Assembly (NCBI RefSeq): GCF_034047335.1
Contig: NZ_CP139137.1
Location: 3,596,001-3,660,000, forward strand
Direction of reading: 5' to 3'
Length of the DNA: 64,000 nt
Source: Chryseobacterium sp. JJR-5R
Lineage (GTDB): Bacteria; Bacteroidota; Bacteroidia; Flavobacteriales; Weeksellaceae
Shown here: piece by piece, positions 54,088 to 61,121 of the stretch
Numbering within the stretch: position 1 is the stretch's first letter
How the letters are laid out: every line of letters begins with the position of its first letter
The notes under the pieces: generated by a model
Seen by the model: only the letters and a program-made list of their open reading frames with translations
Databases searched by the model: none
Told to the model about the DNA's origin: nothing
Translations under genes and position numbers: made by a program

Positions 54088-55371
54088 TCAGTTTTTTGCT
54101 TTCAGTGTTTTTTTCAACACTTTTAATTTTCCGTCAATGGGATGATTGATCGGTAAACCTAAAATTTCAGCGACCAGAGGATACACATGAACATTAGAAA
54201 ACTCGTCAATAACCAGCTTATTTTTAAATGCAGGGCCCCAGGCCATAAAAGATGCTTTCATTTCAGGAACAAGCACTGGATTATACCCATGTTTCCCCGC
54301 AGAAGTTTTCCTCCCTTTCTCTAAAAATATTTTCGGAGCATTGGGTATCAATAAAATCTGTCCGATTCTGCTGTATCGGTCATCTTTCGTACTGAAATGA
54401 AGGTACCTTGGCAACTTTTTATCTAAATACACTTCATAACCATCTGTTTTACCCGCTTTTAATTCTTTATAAACGCGTTTAACCTCATCAGGATTCTTAA
54501 CATAAACCCTCAATAATGTCTGTGAATTATATAAATCAAACCTGTTTTTATCAAACAGCAAAGCAGGGATTTCCAGCGGGCTCCCGCCGTCCACCTTTAT
54601 CATTCCGTGATCTGAAACAAAAATAAAGTTCACATTTTTCAGTCCTAAATCATTCACCTTGTGAGCCAGATCCCCTATGGCTTTATCCACAAGGTGAACG
54701 GCATCTTCTGTTTCTTTTGTGTCCGGTCCGAAATGGTGCCCGCTTCCGTCAACTTCAGGAAAATACAGTGAAATAAAATGAGGCCTTTTATCTTCAGGCA
54801 GCTTCAGCCAACTGACCACTTTATCTACTTTTTCAGAAGGTGTAAATTTTTCATGGTAAGGATAATAATAAGCAGGCCTTGAACCTCCTGCATTGCTGGC
54901 AGAACCTACCCACATTAAGGATGCAGAAACCATCCCCTGTTTTGCAGCAAGTCCCCAAAGCGGAATTCCTCCGTACCAGCTGCCGTCTTCCGCATTTTCC
55001 CTGTTGCTCATCGCATACCCTTCTTTTCTTTTGTAATCGTAAAAGAAATTATCAATCAATCCGTGATGCGAGGGATAAAGCCCGGTGATCAGTGTCCAGT
55101 GGTTCGGGAATGTAATACTCGGATAGCCGGGAAGCATGGCTTTCGCACAGATGCCTTCACCGGAGAAATTCAAGAGATTTTCAGCATGGTATTTTTCAGC
55201 ATAATCATACCGGAACCCATCCACAGAAATCATAATGACATACGGTTTTGCCTGCGCTTCGATGCTGTTGTATCGGTTGGGAATAACCACCTGGGCAGTG
55301 TCCACGTTTCCTTTTTGTGCTAAAGCTGTCAATGAAAAAATCAACAGTAAGAATTGCAATCCCTGCTTCAT
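54088..55371 (-). CDS. Exported alkaline-phosphatase-superfamily phosphodiesterase (NPP type)
   Basis: A 427-residue exported enzyme (signal peptide …L-T-A-L-A-Q). The alkaline phosphatase core resembles nucleotide pyrophosphatase/phosphodiesterases: I-S-V-D-G-F-R (first metal ligand Asp), F-P-N-H-W-T-L-I-T-G-L-Y-P with the nucleophile Thr just before F-P-N-H (S-I-T-F), V-D-G-S-G-H-H-F-G-P, and V-S-D-H-G-M. All metal-ligand positions appear to be present. It hydrolyses phosphodiester or pyrophosphate bonds in the periplasm. It is transcribed alone, with a TACCTTTG -7 candidate. Confidence 0.9.
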   Translation of the reverse strand: MKQGLQFLLLIFSLTALAQKGNVDTAQVVIPNRYNSIEAQAKPYVIMISVDGFRYDYAEKYHAENLLNFSGEGICAKAMLPGYPSITFPNHWTLITGLYPSHHGLIDNFFYDYKRKEGYAMSNRENAEDGSWYGGIPLWGLAAKQGMVSASLMWVGSASNAGGSRPAYYYPYHEKFTPSEKVDKVVSWLKLPEDKRPHFISLYFPEVDGSGHHFGPDTKETEDAVHLVDKAIGDLAHKVNDLGLKNVNFIFVSDHGMIKVDGGSPLEIPALLFDKNRFDLYNSQTLLRVYVKNPDEVKRVYKELKAGKTDGYEVYLDKKLPRYLHFSTKDDRYSRIGQILLIPNAPKIFLEKGRKTSAGKHGYNPVLVPEMKASFMAWGPAFKNKLVIDEFSNVHVYPLVAEILGLPINHPIDGKLKVLKKTLKAKN

Positions 55372-55386
55372 TATTTAAAATTTATG

Positions 55387-55394
55387 CAAAGGTA
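55387..55394 (-). promoter_or_regulatory. Candidate -7 element of the phosphodiesterase gene
   Basis: The minus strand reads TACCTTTG (TAnnTTTG), 16 bases before the ATG. No -33 TTG found. Confidence 0.4.
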
Positions 55395-55467
55395 CCGGCT
55401 GGATCCTGGAGGGAAAAATTTCACGGGTTAAAAAATCATTAAAAGTAAGCTTAAGAATATCATTAAT

Positions 55468-55489
55468 AAAAAAGCCGCTTTTCAGCGGC
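55468..55489 (-). terminator. Terminator of the redox-type operon
   Basis: GCCGCT-TTTC-AGCGGC, with a T-run on the minus strand, 23 bases after the stop of the DOMON/T9SS gene. Confidence 0.85.
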
Positions 55490-55511
55490 CCTCATTTGTT
55501 TTATGTCTTTT

Positions 55512-56255
55512 TTATTCCTTAATCAGCTGTTCAAAAGAAGCAGACCCGTCTTTCAACGTAATTTCCAGATAATAATTTCCGGATTTCAGGTCAGATACAT
55601 TGATCTCTTTTCCATCCATACTTATTGTTTTTACTTTTCTTCCTGTAGATTCATAAATATCAACAGATTTTACTTTATCCGCATTCCGGAAAGTAACGGT
55701 TTCTTTGGCAGGATTTGGGTAAACGATTATTTTATTTTTCTGTACAGCAACTTCACCGGTTGCAAGAACAGCTCCCATGGTAAGGATTGCATATCCCCTG
55801 TTCCCGGAATGATATCCTAATGCCTGGCTCCCCGGAGTTCTTGCATAAAAAATACTGATGTTCCCTGCTGCATTGGATAGTGCAAAATCCTCTGCTCCGC
55901 CGGCAAGTGTCCGTGTAGCTACTACAGTTCTTGTGCTTCCTGAAACAGTATTTGATATCTGTGTCCAATTCTGGGCTGCATCAGCATTTGGATTACCGAA
56001 TCCGTTAAATGTATAATCCCTGTTGGCAGAGGAATTATAAATAAATCCGTCTGATCCTGAAGCCATGCCTACATTCCCGAAACCTATCCCCAGCATGGAA
56101 TTACTGTCGCCGGTTAAGGTAATGGTGGCTGTGGTTGCATTGGTATCTAATTTTACCGTCATAGCAGCGGCGGACAGGTTTACTGTTCCTGATGAAAACT
56201 GGGCCCCGACTAAAGAAGCCGCAGCCATTGATAATGTAAGTAAAAGTTTTTTCAT
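55512..56255 (-). CDS. DOMON-like surface protein with type IX sorting domain
   Basis: A 247-residue protein: signal peptide (…S-L-V-G-A-Q), a beta domain of about 150 residues that resembles DOMON (M-L-G-I-G-F-G-N-V-G-M-A-S-G-S-D-G-F-I-Y-N, the W-x-A-x-G-F-G-type strand, and an internal F-A-L-S…F-Y-A-R pattern), and a C-terminal type A sorting domain (V-Y-P-N-P-A-K-E-T-V). DOMON domains bind heme or sugars in electron-transfer or adhesion proteins. It is the last gene of a five-gene operon that includes a c-type cytochrome, so a heme-related role is likely. Three bases separate it from the ankyrin gene. Confidence 0.78.
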   Translation of the reverse strand: MKKLLLTLSMAAASLVGAQFSSGTVNLSAAAMTVKLDTNATTATITLTGDSNSMLGIGFGNVGMASGSDGFIYNSSANRDYTFNGFGNPNADAAQNWTQISNTVSGSTRTVVATRTLAGGAEDFALSNAAGNISIFYARTPGSQALGYHSGNRGYAILTMGAVLATGEVAVQKNKIIVYPNPAKETVTFRNADKVKSVDIYESTGRKVKTISMDGKEINVSDLKSGNYYLEITLKDGSASFEQLIKE

Positions 56256-56258
56256 ATT

Positions 56259-56783
56259 TTAATTTTTTAAGAGATTGATAATTTCCGTATTTTTAGACTG
56301 AAGGGCATATTCAAAAGGCGTCATGCCCTGTGAATCCTTTATGGATTTATCGGCTTTATGCTTCAGCAATAATTCCGTGAGTTCTTTATTGCCGAATTTT
56401 ACAGCCCAAAATAAAGGGGTAGTTCCTGCAGCATCGGCAATATTGGGATCTGCATTCTTTCTTAACAGATGTTCTGCAAGGGTTTTATTGTATTTTACCG
56501 AAAGCCCGGCCAATGCAGTTCCTTCCTGGCTTTTGTAATTGACATTTTTTACATGGTCCATTAAAAATTCAGCTACTTCTGTATTGCCTTTGTAACATGC
56601 CAGAATAAGCGGCGAAAAACCGTTTTCATTGGTCTGATTGATGATATCAGGATCCTGTTTCATCAGTTCCTCCACTTCAGCCACGGTTCCGGTACGGGCA
56701 ACATTAAAAATAGATTTTGTATTTTCCTGGGCCATTGCTGCATACACCCATAAAACAGAAATAATTAGAATCAGCTTTTTCAT
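56259..56783 (-). CDS. Exported ankyrin-repeat protein
   Basis: A 174-residue protein with a signal peptide (…A-A-M-A-Q) and four to five ankyrin repeats of about 33 residues (N-E-N-G-F-S-P-L-I-L-A-C-Y-K-G-N-T-E, G-T-T-P-L-F-W-A-V-K-F-G-N-K-E-L-T, and others). Such periplasmic ankyrin proteins often accompany catalases or cytochromes in other bacteria. It overlaps the YceI gene start by four bases, so the two are coupled. Protein-protein binding is the only function the fold implies. Confidence 0.85.
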   Translation of the reverse strand: MKKLILIISVLWVYAAMAQENTKSIFNVARTGTVAEVEELMKQDPDIINQTNENGFSPLILACYKGNTEVAEFLMDHVKNVNYKSQEGTALAGLSVKYNKTLAEHLLRKNADPNIADAAGTTPLFWAVKFGNKELTELLLKHKADKSIKDSQGMTPFEYALQSKNTEIINLLKN

Positions 56784-57325
56784 TGTTTTACCAGGATATA
56801 ATTGTATTGTATATTCACACTTTCAGCAACTTTTTTAGTCACCATCTTAGGGATTGTCACTTTATGGTCTGCAGGCTTTACCACAAATCCTCCGGCCATA
56901 TAAATTTTTCCGTCTTTTGCAGAGATCGTAGCTGTTGAAGTATATGCTTTTTCAACACCGTGAAAATTCAGGGTCCCCTGAACGGTGTACTTCTGCGGGT
57001 TGGCGGAAATCCTGGATTTATCAAAATTTACAATTTTACCTTTAAACGTGGTTTTCGGGTATTTCCCTGTTTCGGCATAGCTTTCATTGAAATGCTCTTC
57101 CATCAGCTTTGTCTTGAAATGGAAGTTTTTTACTACAGATACTGAAGCAAAGTCCCAGTTGTCTGCGTTGATCACGGCAATATTGTTGTCATCCTGTGCA
57201 AAAACATCTTCAAATAAAGGTACAGAGGCCTCAAATGATACTTTTCCCGTTTTAGCCATATATTTCTGTGCAGAAACAAAATGGGTGAACAGCAACGGAA
57301 CGGCGAGTAATATTAACTTTTTCAT
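56780..57325 (-). CDS. YceI-family periplasmic protein (operon paralogue)
   Basis: A 181-residue exported protein (signal peptide …F-V-S-A-Q). The YceI lipocalin-like pattern is visible in G-K-V-S-F-E-A-S-V-P, Y-P-K-T-T-F-K-G-K-I, and the T-V-Q-G-T-L-N-F-H-G-V pair, but the usual N-terminal W-x-x-D-x-x-H-S motif is replaced, so it is a divergent branch. It lies between a cytochrome c lipoprotein and the ankyrin protein, overlapping the latter by four bases. Its presence fits a quinone- or isoprenoid-binding role in electron transfer, which is inference. Confidence 0.82.
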   Translation of the reverse strand: MKKLILLAVPLLFTHFVSAQKYMAKTGKVSFEASVPLFEDVFAQDDNNIAVINADNWDFASVSVVKNFHFKTKLMEEHFNESYAETGKYPKTTFKGKIVNFDKSRISANPQKYTVQGTLNFHGVEKAYTSTATISAKDGKIYMAGGFVVKPADHKVTIPKMVTKKVAESVNIQYNYILVKQ

Positions 57326-57334
57326 ATTATCTTT

Positions 57335-57673
57335 TTAGTTTTCGGTAAGCCCGTCGGCTTTCCATTTGGTAATGATGTTAATCTGTGCCGGAGACAGGCT
57401 TCCGCCCTGAGGCATTTTTACAGGATCTCCGTTCGGCCTGTTGATCCGGTCTATGATATTGTCGATATTGTTTTTTACCTGACTATAATTCGTCAGTGCC
57501 TGAGGTCCCGGAGAATGGCACATCGTACAGTTGGCATCCATAATCGGCCTGACGTCTTTGTTATAGGTTACCTGCTCCGTGACAGGCGTATTGTCTGAAA
57601 TTTCTTCATAGGTCCTGCTTTCACAAGCGATTAATGAAACAGCTGATGAAATGATATACATATATTTTTTCAT
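57335..57673 (-). CDS. c-type cytochrome-like lipoprotein
   Basis: A 112-residue lipoprotein with lipobox S-L-I-A-C (Cys17) and one heme-binding C49-T-M-C52-H53 motif in the context D-A-N-C-T-M-C-H-S-P-G-P. The distal Met candidate is in the V-K-M-P-Q-G-G segment near residue 90, typical of planctomycete-type and cytochrome c-like PSCyt proteins. It should be attached to a membrane and carry electrons in the periplasm. Two bases separate it from the DUF5777 gene. Confidence 0.85.
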   Translation of the reverse strand: MKKYMYIISSAVSLIACESRTYEEISDNTPVTEQVTYNKDVRPIMDANCTMCHSPGPQALTNYSQVKNNIDNIIDRINRPNGDPVKMPQGGSLSPAQINIITKWKADGLTEN

Positions 57674-57675
57674 AA

Positions 57676-58521
57676 TTAAAAAACTCTGTAAAGGTTAAAC
57701 CCAAAGAAAATCTGTCCTTTCTCCCATTTTCCGGTGGCATTCGTCAGGTAGCCGATATCAGAATTGAGCTGGGAATTGGAAAACAACAGCTGGAATATGT
57801 GTCCCCCGGTTTCTAAATCCATCCCTAAAGACAAAGGATTTTTATAGAAACTGTGATTGTCGAAATTCACGAAATATTCTGCATTGACAGAAATTCTTTT
57901 TGAGATTTTATACCGCCCGCCCAATCCTGTAAAGAACTGGTCCTTGTTTTCAACAGCAGGTTCGTAAAGGTTTTTATGAACATACGAAGGCGTGAACTGA
58001 AGGGAAAACTTATCGCTGAACCTTCTTGAAATCAGCGCCTGGGTAAGATAGGAAAGCCGGTCGCCGAACTGAAGATGCGGATAGTTGTCTTTGCTGAGTT
58101 CTGTATTGACGGCCATAACATTATAACCGACTACATCTACCGGGAAATTTTCGCTTTGCTGTACCAGCCTGTATTTGGCACCGCCTTCAAAAGTTTTAAG
58201 ATTGGTTTCCCTGGATAGGCTTAGAGAAAGCCAGTCTGTAGCACCGTAGATTACCCCCAGCTTGGTAGAGGCATCATCTAACCCGAAGAAATCCTTGAAT
58301 CCTCTGCTTACATCCCCAAAACGGTGCGCCACTACGATGTACCATTCTTTTTTCGCCGTAAGCTTTGTAGATTGCCCCGTTACGATCTGGAGTGCCTTGA
58401 ATGCAGGCTGGGAAATTTCGGTATTTTCGGTCTGAACCGTATCAATATCCTTCAATAGGTCGTCCTGCGCGAAAGCCAGGCCTGAAGCAAATACTGACAG
58501 AAATAAGAGAGTTTTTGTCAT
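57676..58521 (-). CDS. DUF5777-type outer-membrane beta-barrel protein
   Basis: A 281-residue exported protein; the ATG at 58521 gives a signal peptide (…G-L-A-F-A-Q). The pattern K-E-W-Y-I-V-V-A-H-R-F-G-D-V-S-R-G-F-K-D-F-F-G-L-D, followed by alternating amphipathic strands to a final …G-F-N-L-Y-R-V-F, fits the DUF5777 barrel family. It is the first gene of the operon that contains cytochrome c, YceI, ankyrin and DOMON proteins, and lies behind a CRP-like operator. Its exact function is unknown; an outer-membrane conduit or anchor for the redox proteins is a plausible guess. Confidence 0.8.
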   Translation of the reverse strand: MTKTLLFLSVFASGLAFAQDDLLKDIDTVQTENTEISQPAFKALQIVTGQSTKLTAKKEWYIVVAHRFGDVSRGFKDFFGLDDASTKLGVIYGATDWLSLSLSRETNLKTFEGGAKYRLVQQSENFPVDVVGYNVMAVNTELSKDNYPHLQFGDRLSYLTQALISRRFSDKFSLQFTPSYVHKNLYEPAVENKDQFFTGLGGRYKISKRISVNAEYFVNFDNHSFYKNPLSLGMDLETGGHIFQLLFSNSQLNSDIGYLTNATGKWEKGQIFFGFNLYRVF

Positions 58522-58545
58522 ACACGTTACATTAGAATTGTATGG

Positions 58546-58591
58546 CAAACATATACACTTATTGCCTCAGAATTGTGTGATAAAAGTCACC
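58546..58591 (-). promoter_or_regulatory. CRP/FNR-like operator and -7 element of the redox operon
   Basis: TGTGA-N6-TCACC occurs at 58576-58591. The minus-strand -7 box TATGTTTG (58546-58553) lies 34 bases downstream centre to centre, which puts the operator near -41, the class II activator position. There is no -33 TTG, consistent with an activator-dependent promoter. The Crp/Fnr-type gene is 52 bases further up. Confidence 0.6.
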
Positions 58592-58642
58592 GACTAGCTT
58601 ATTTTTAACAGCCAGGCTTTTGAAATCAAGCAATACAAGATA

Positions 58643-59293
58643 TTAATATTGCTTAATATTTTCATTTACAGGAATTTTTATCCCTTCTTTGGTCTGAACA
58701 ATTTCACCTTCGTTTTCCATTTTTTTCAGGACCCTGCTTACCACTTCCCTTGAGGTTCCGAGATTCCCGGCAATTTCCCTGTGCGTAAGCTTAACGGGAT
58801 GGTTCCCTGTAACAGAAATCTGCTGTTTAATGTAGTTTAAAACCCTTTTGTCCAGTTTATGAAAAACGGCGTCATTTACCATGTTCATGATATCTGAGAA
58901 CCTTCTGTCATATTCATTGTAAAATAACCTGTTGATTTCGGGAAACCGGATGAGCCATGCATGGACAATGGAAACGGGGATCAGGATCACTTCAGAATCT
59001 TCTTCGGCAACAGCGTACACACGGCTTATACAGTCTGTAAAAATAGATGAAAAGGTCATCATACAGCTGTCATTAGCTTTTATATAGTAATAGACAAGCT
59101 CCCGACCGTCATTTAAAGTAAATACCCTGATAGAACCATTTATCAGAAAAGGAATAAACTTATTTTTCTGTCCGTCCCTTACGATTTCAGTTTTCGCCTT
59201 AATTTCAGTAAAGATTGCATTCTGGTCAAATTCATTTAAAAAATCAGCTCCCAAAAAGCCGAATTTATTAATAATAAACTGATTATTTACCAT
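58643..59293 (-). CDS. Crp/Fnr-family transcriptional regulator
   Basis: A 216-residue regulator: cyclic-nucleotide-binding-like beta domain (about 20-130) and a C-terminal HTH_Crp domain with recognition helix T-S-R-E-V-V-S-R-V-L near residue 180. The frame extends 12 codons upstream from a TTG, but the ATG at 59293 is preferred. The sensory domain has no four-cysteine Fnr cluster; a single Cys pair (S-C-M-M and D-C-I-S) lies near residues 75-90. It could respond to a nucleotide, oxygen or nitric oxide via heme. Its likely target is the operon directly downstream, whose promoter carries a CRP-like site. Confidence 0.88.
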   Translation of the reverse strand: MVNNQFIINKFGFLGADFLNEFDQNAIFTEIKAKTEIVRDGQKNKFIPFLINGSIRVFTLNDGRELVYYYIKANDSCMMTFSSIFTDCISRVYAVAEEDSEVILIPVSIVHAWLIRFPEINRLFYNEYDRRFSDIMNMVNDAVFHKLDKRVLNYIKQQISVTGNHPVKLTHREIAGNLGTSREVVSRVLKKMENEGEIVQTKEGIKIPVNENIKQY

Positions 59294-59316
59294 ATTATTT
59301 GTGTTATTTTCAATAA

Positions 59317-59324
59317 CAAAGATA
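59317..59324 (-). promoter_or_regulatory. Candidate -7 element of the Crp/Fnr gene
   Basis: The minus strand reads TATCTTTG (TAnnTTTG), 24 bases before the ATG at 59293. It also argues against the TTG start at 59329, which lies upstream of it. Confidence 0.45.
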
Positions 59325-59561
59325 TACAATTGAATAATTTATATAGAATATTTTTTATCGACTAGTTTTATCTGCATAATCCGTGAAACAGAATTAATTC
59401 TCCCTTATACGGATTCCCGTAATTATCATTTCTTAAAAGAAACTATTTTTGAATTTGAACGGAGCTCTTAAAAGTGGAAAATTTCTTTAAAATAATGAGG
59501 CATTATGAATCAGAATCGAAATATACGATGATAAATATTAATTATAAAACTTTAATCTAAT

Positions 59562-60632
59562 ATGGAAAACAATATTGAAAGTGAGAATACCAACAAGATG
59601 CTAAAAGTACTTGACTGGGCTTATGACAAATCTTTAAACGGAATACCAGGATTTTCAGATCCTCTTGTAAAATTTGCAGAAACCTATATGAAAGGAAACG
59701 GCACCCTGGAAGAAAATATAAATTCATTAATCAGATGGCAAATCAGTAAAACATCCACATCCGGATTTTTAACCGGATTGGGAGGGCTTATCACCCTGCC
59801 TGTCTCGATTCCTGCAGATATTTCTACAGGTATTTATATTCATATGAGAATGATTGCAGCCATTGCGCATATCGGCGGATATGACATTAATGATGACAGA
59901 GTGAAATCATTAATTTATTTATGCCTGGTTGGCGAGCCTGTTAAAGATATTTTAAAGGATGGAGGAATAGCAATAGGCAGTAAACTGACTGTAAGTTTCT
60001 TAAAATCAATATCCGGAAAGACACTGACCAAGATCAACAGAATGGTAGGATTTAGGCTGGCCACAAAGTTCGGACAGAAAGGCATTGTAAACTTAGTAAA
60101 ATTTGTACCGTTAGCAGGAGGAATAGTCGGGGCTACAGTGAATGCAGTAGGGACTAATCTTATCGGTAATATTGCTAAAAAAACCTTCATTTCAATACAT
60201 GACAACCAGAAAAGCGAGACCGATTCCAATGAATCTGAAGATACCGGATTTTCTGAAGTTACCAATCTGGATTTATTAAAATTCTATTCTTACATCAATA
60301 TTATAAAAGTAGACGGCATTATAAAAAAAGAAGAAATTGAAATGTTTGAAAGTGAAATTAATCACTCTTTTTTACCTGATACAATAAAACTTGACCTGAT
60401 CTCTAAAGTATATGAAAAGGAAAAAACTGAAGTAGACTATTCACATTTTAAAGATAAAACAGAGGATTCATTAGAACTGCTCAGGAATTTACTGAAATTT
60501 GCTAAAATTGATAATGAGTTTCATATCCTTGAAAAAATGTTTATAAAAAACGTTGGCAAGCAAATAGGTTTTTCGGAAGAGGATATTGAGGAGCTGATTA
60601 ATTCTGAAGAAGCTAATGAAGAAAAAGTATAG
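59562..60632 (+). CDS. EcsC-family protein with TerB-like C-terminal domain
   Basis: A 356-residue protein. Residues about 15-215 match the EcsC domain: the G-F-L-T-G-L-G-G-L-I-T-L-P-V-S-I-P-A-D hydrophobic segment and P-L-A-G-G-I-V-G-A near residue 188. The last 120 residues resemble a TerB-like domain: I-I-K-V-D-G-I-I-K-K-E-E with the acidic helix, and A-K-I-D-N-E-F-H-I-L-E-K-M-F-I followed by I-G-F-S-E-E-D. Such metal-binding TerB modules link to stress and membrane functions. The combination in one chain suggests a membrane-stress or surveillance role, which is inference. Strong terminator downstream. Confidence 0.8.
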   Translation: MENNIESENTNKMLKVLDWAYDKSLNGIPGFSDPLVKFAETYMKGNGTLEENINSLIRWQISKTSTSGFLTGLGGLITLPVSIPADISTGIYIHMRMIAAIAHIGGYDINDDRVKSLIYLCLVGEPVKDILKDGGIAIGSKLTVSFLKSISGKTLTKINRMVGFRLATKFGQKGIVNLVKFVPLAGGIVGATVNAVGTNLIGNIAKKTFISIHDNQKSETDSNESEDTGFSEVTNLDLLKFYSYINIIKVDGIIKKEEIEMFESEINHSFLPDTIKLDLISKVYEKEKTEVDYSHFKDKTEDSLELLRNLLKFAKIDNEFHILEKMFIKNVGKQIGFSEEDIEELINSEEANEEKV

Positions 60633-60678
60633 TAACAGTATTGAATTATCATCACTCCCTTTATTAATATCAACAAAA

Positions 60679-60704
60679 AATGCCTCAGCTTTCACTGAGG
60701 CATT
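60679..60704. terminator. Bidirectional terminator between the EcsC gene and DUF3467
   Basis: AATGCCTCAG / CTGAGGCATT, 10 bp, 6-base loop, with an A-run on the left and a T-rich tail on the right. Confidence 0.88.
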
Positions 60705-60725
60705 CTTATTTATGTAAGAAAAATC

Positions 60726-61034
60726 TTAAGCATTTACATTGTTCCCTCCTAAAACGAAAGGCTCAACTTCCTTGATTTCCCCGAACTGCTGCTCGTAGTT
60801 GGAAATGTTCTGTTGAAGAGCAGTAAGCACTCTTTTGGCATGAAGCGGAGCAAGAATTACTCTTGAACGTACATTAGCCTGCTGTACACCCGGCATTAAC
60901 TGGATGAAATCTACTACAAACTCAGACGGAGAGTGGTTTACTAACGCAAGGTTACAGTAAACTCCTGATGCTACCATCTCGTTCAGTTGGATGTTGATGT
61001 TGTTTGGATCGTTGTTTTGATTCTGGTTGTCCAT
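60726..61034 (-). CDS. DUF3467-family protein
   Basis: A 102-residue cytoplasmic protein: an N-terminal N/Q-rich stretch, then I-N-I-Q-L-N-E-M-V-A-S-G-V-Y-C-N-L-A-L-V-N-H-S and V-D-F-I-Q-L-M-P-G, followed by S-R-V-I-L-A-P-L-H-A-K-R-V-L. These are DUF3467 hallmarks. The ATG at 61034 is chosen over a start 21 codons earlier, which is AT-rich and non-homologous. It lies 87 bases downstream of rpoC on the same strand, a conserved adjacency in Bacteroidota. Its function is not known. Confidence 0.88.
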   Translation of the reverse strand: MDNQNQNNDPNNINIQLNEMVASGVYCNLALVNHSPSEFVVDFIQLMPGVQQANVRSRVILAPLHAKRVLTALQQNISNYEQQFGEIKEVEPFVLGGNNVNA

Positions 61035-61121
61035 TGTATAAATTATATTTTTTTGAAAATGAAATTTGAGATTGTGAAAATATAAAAATAAATTCAAATC
61101 CCAAATTTCAAATTATTAATT

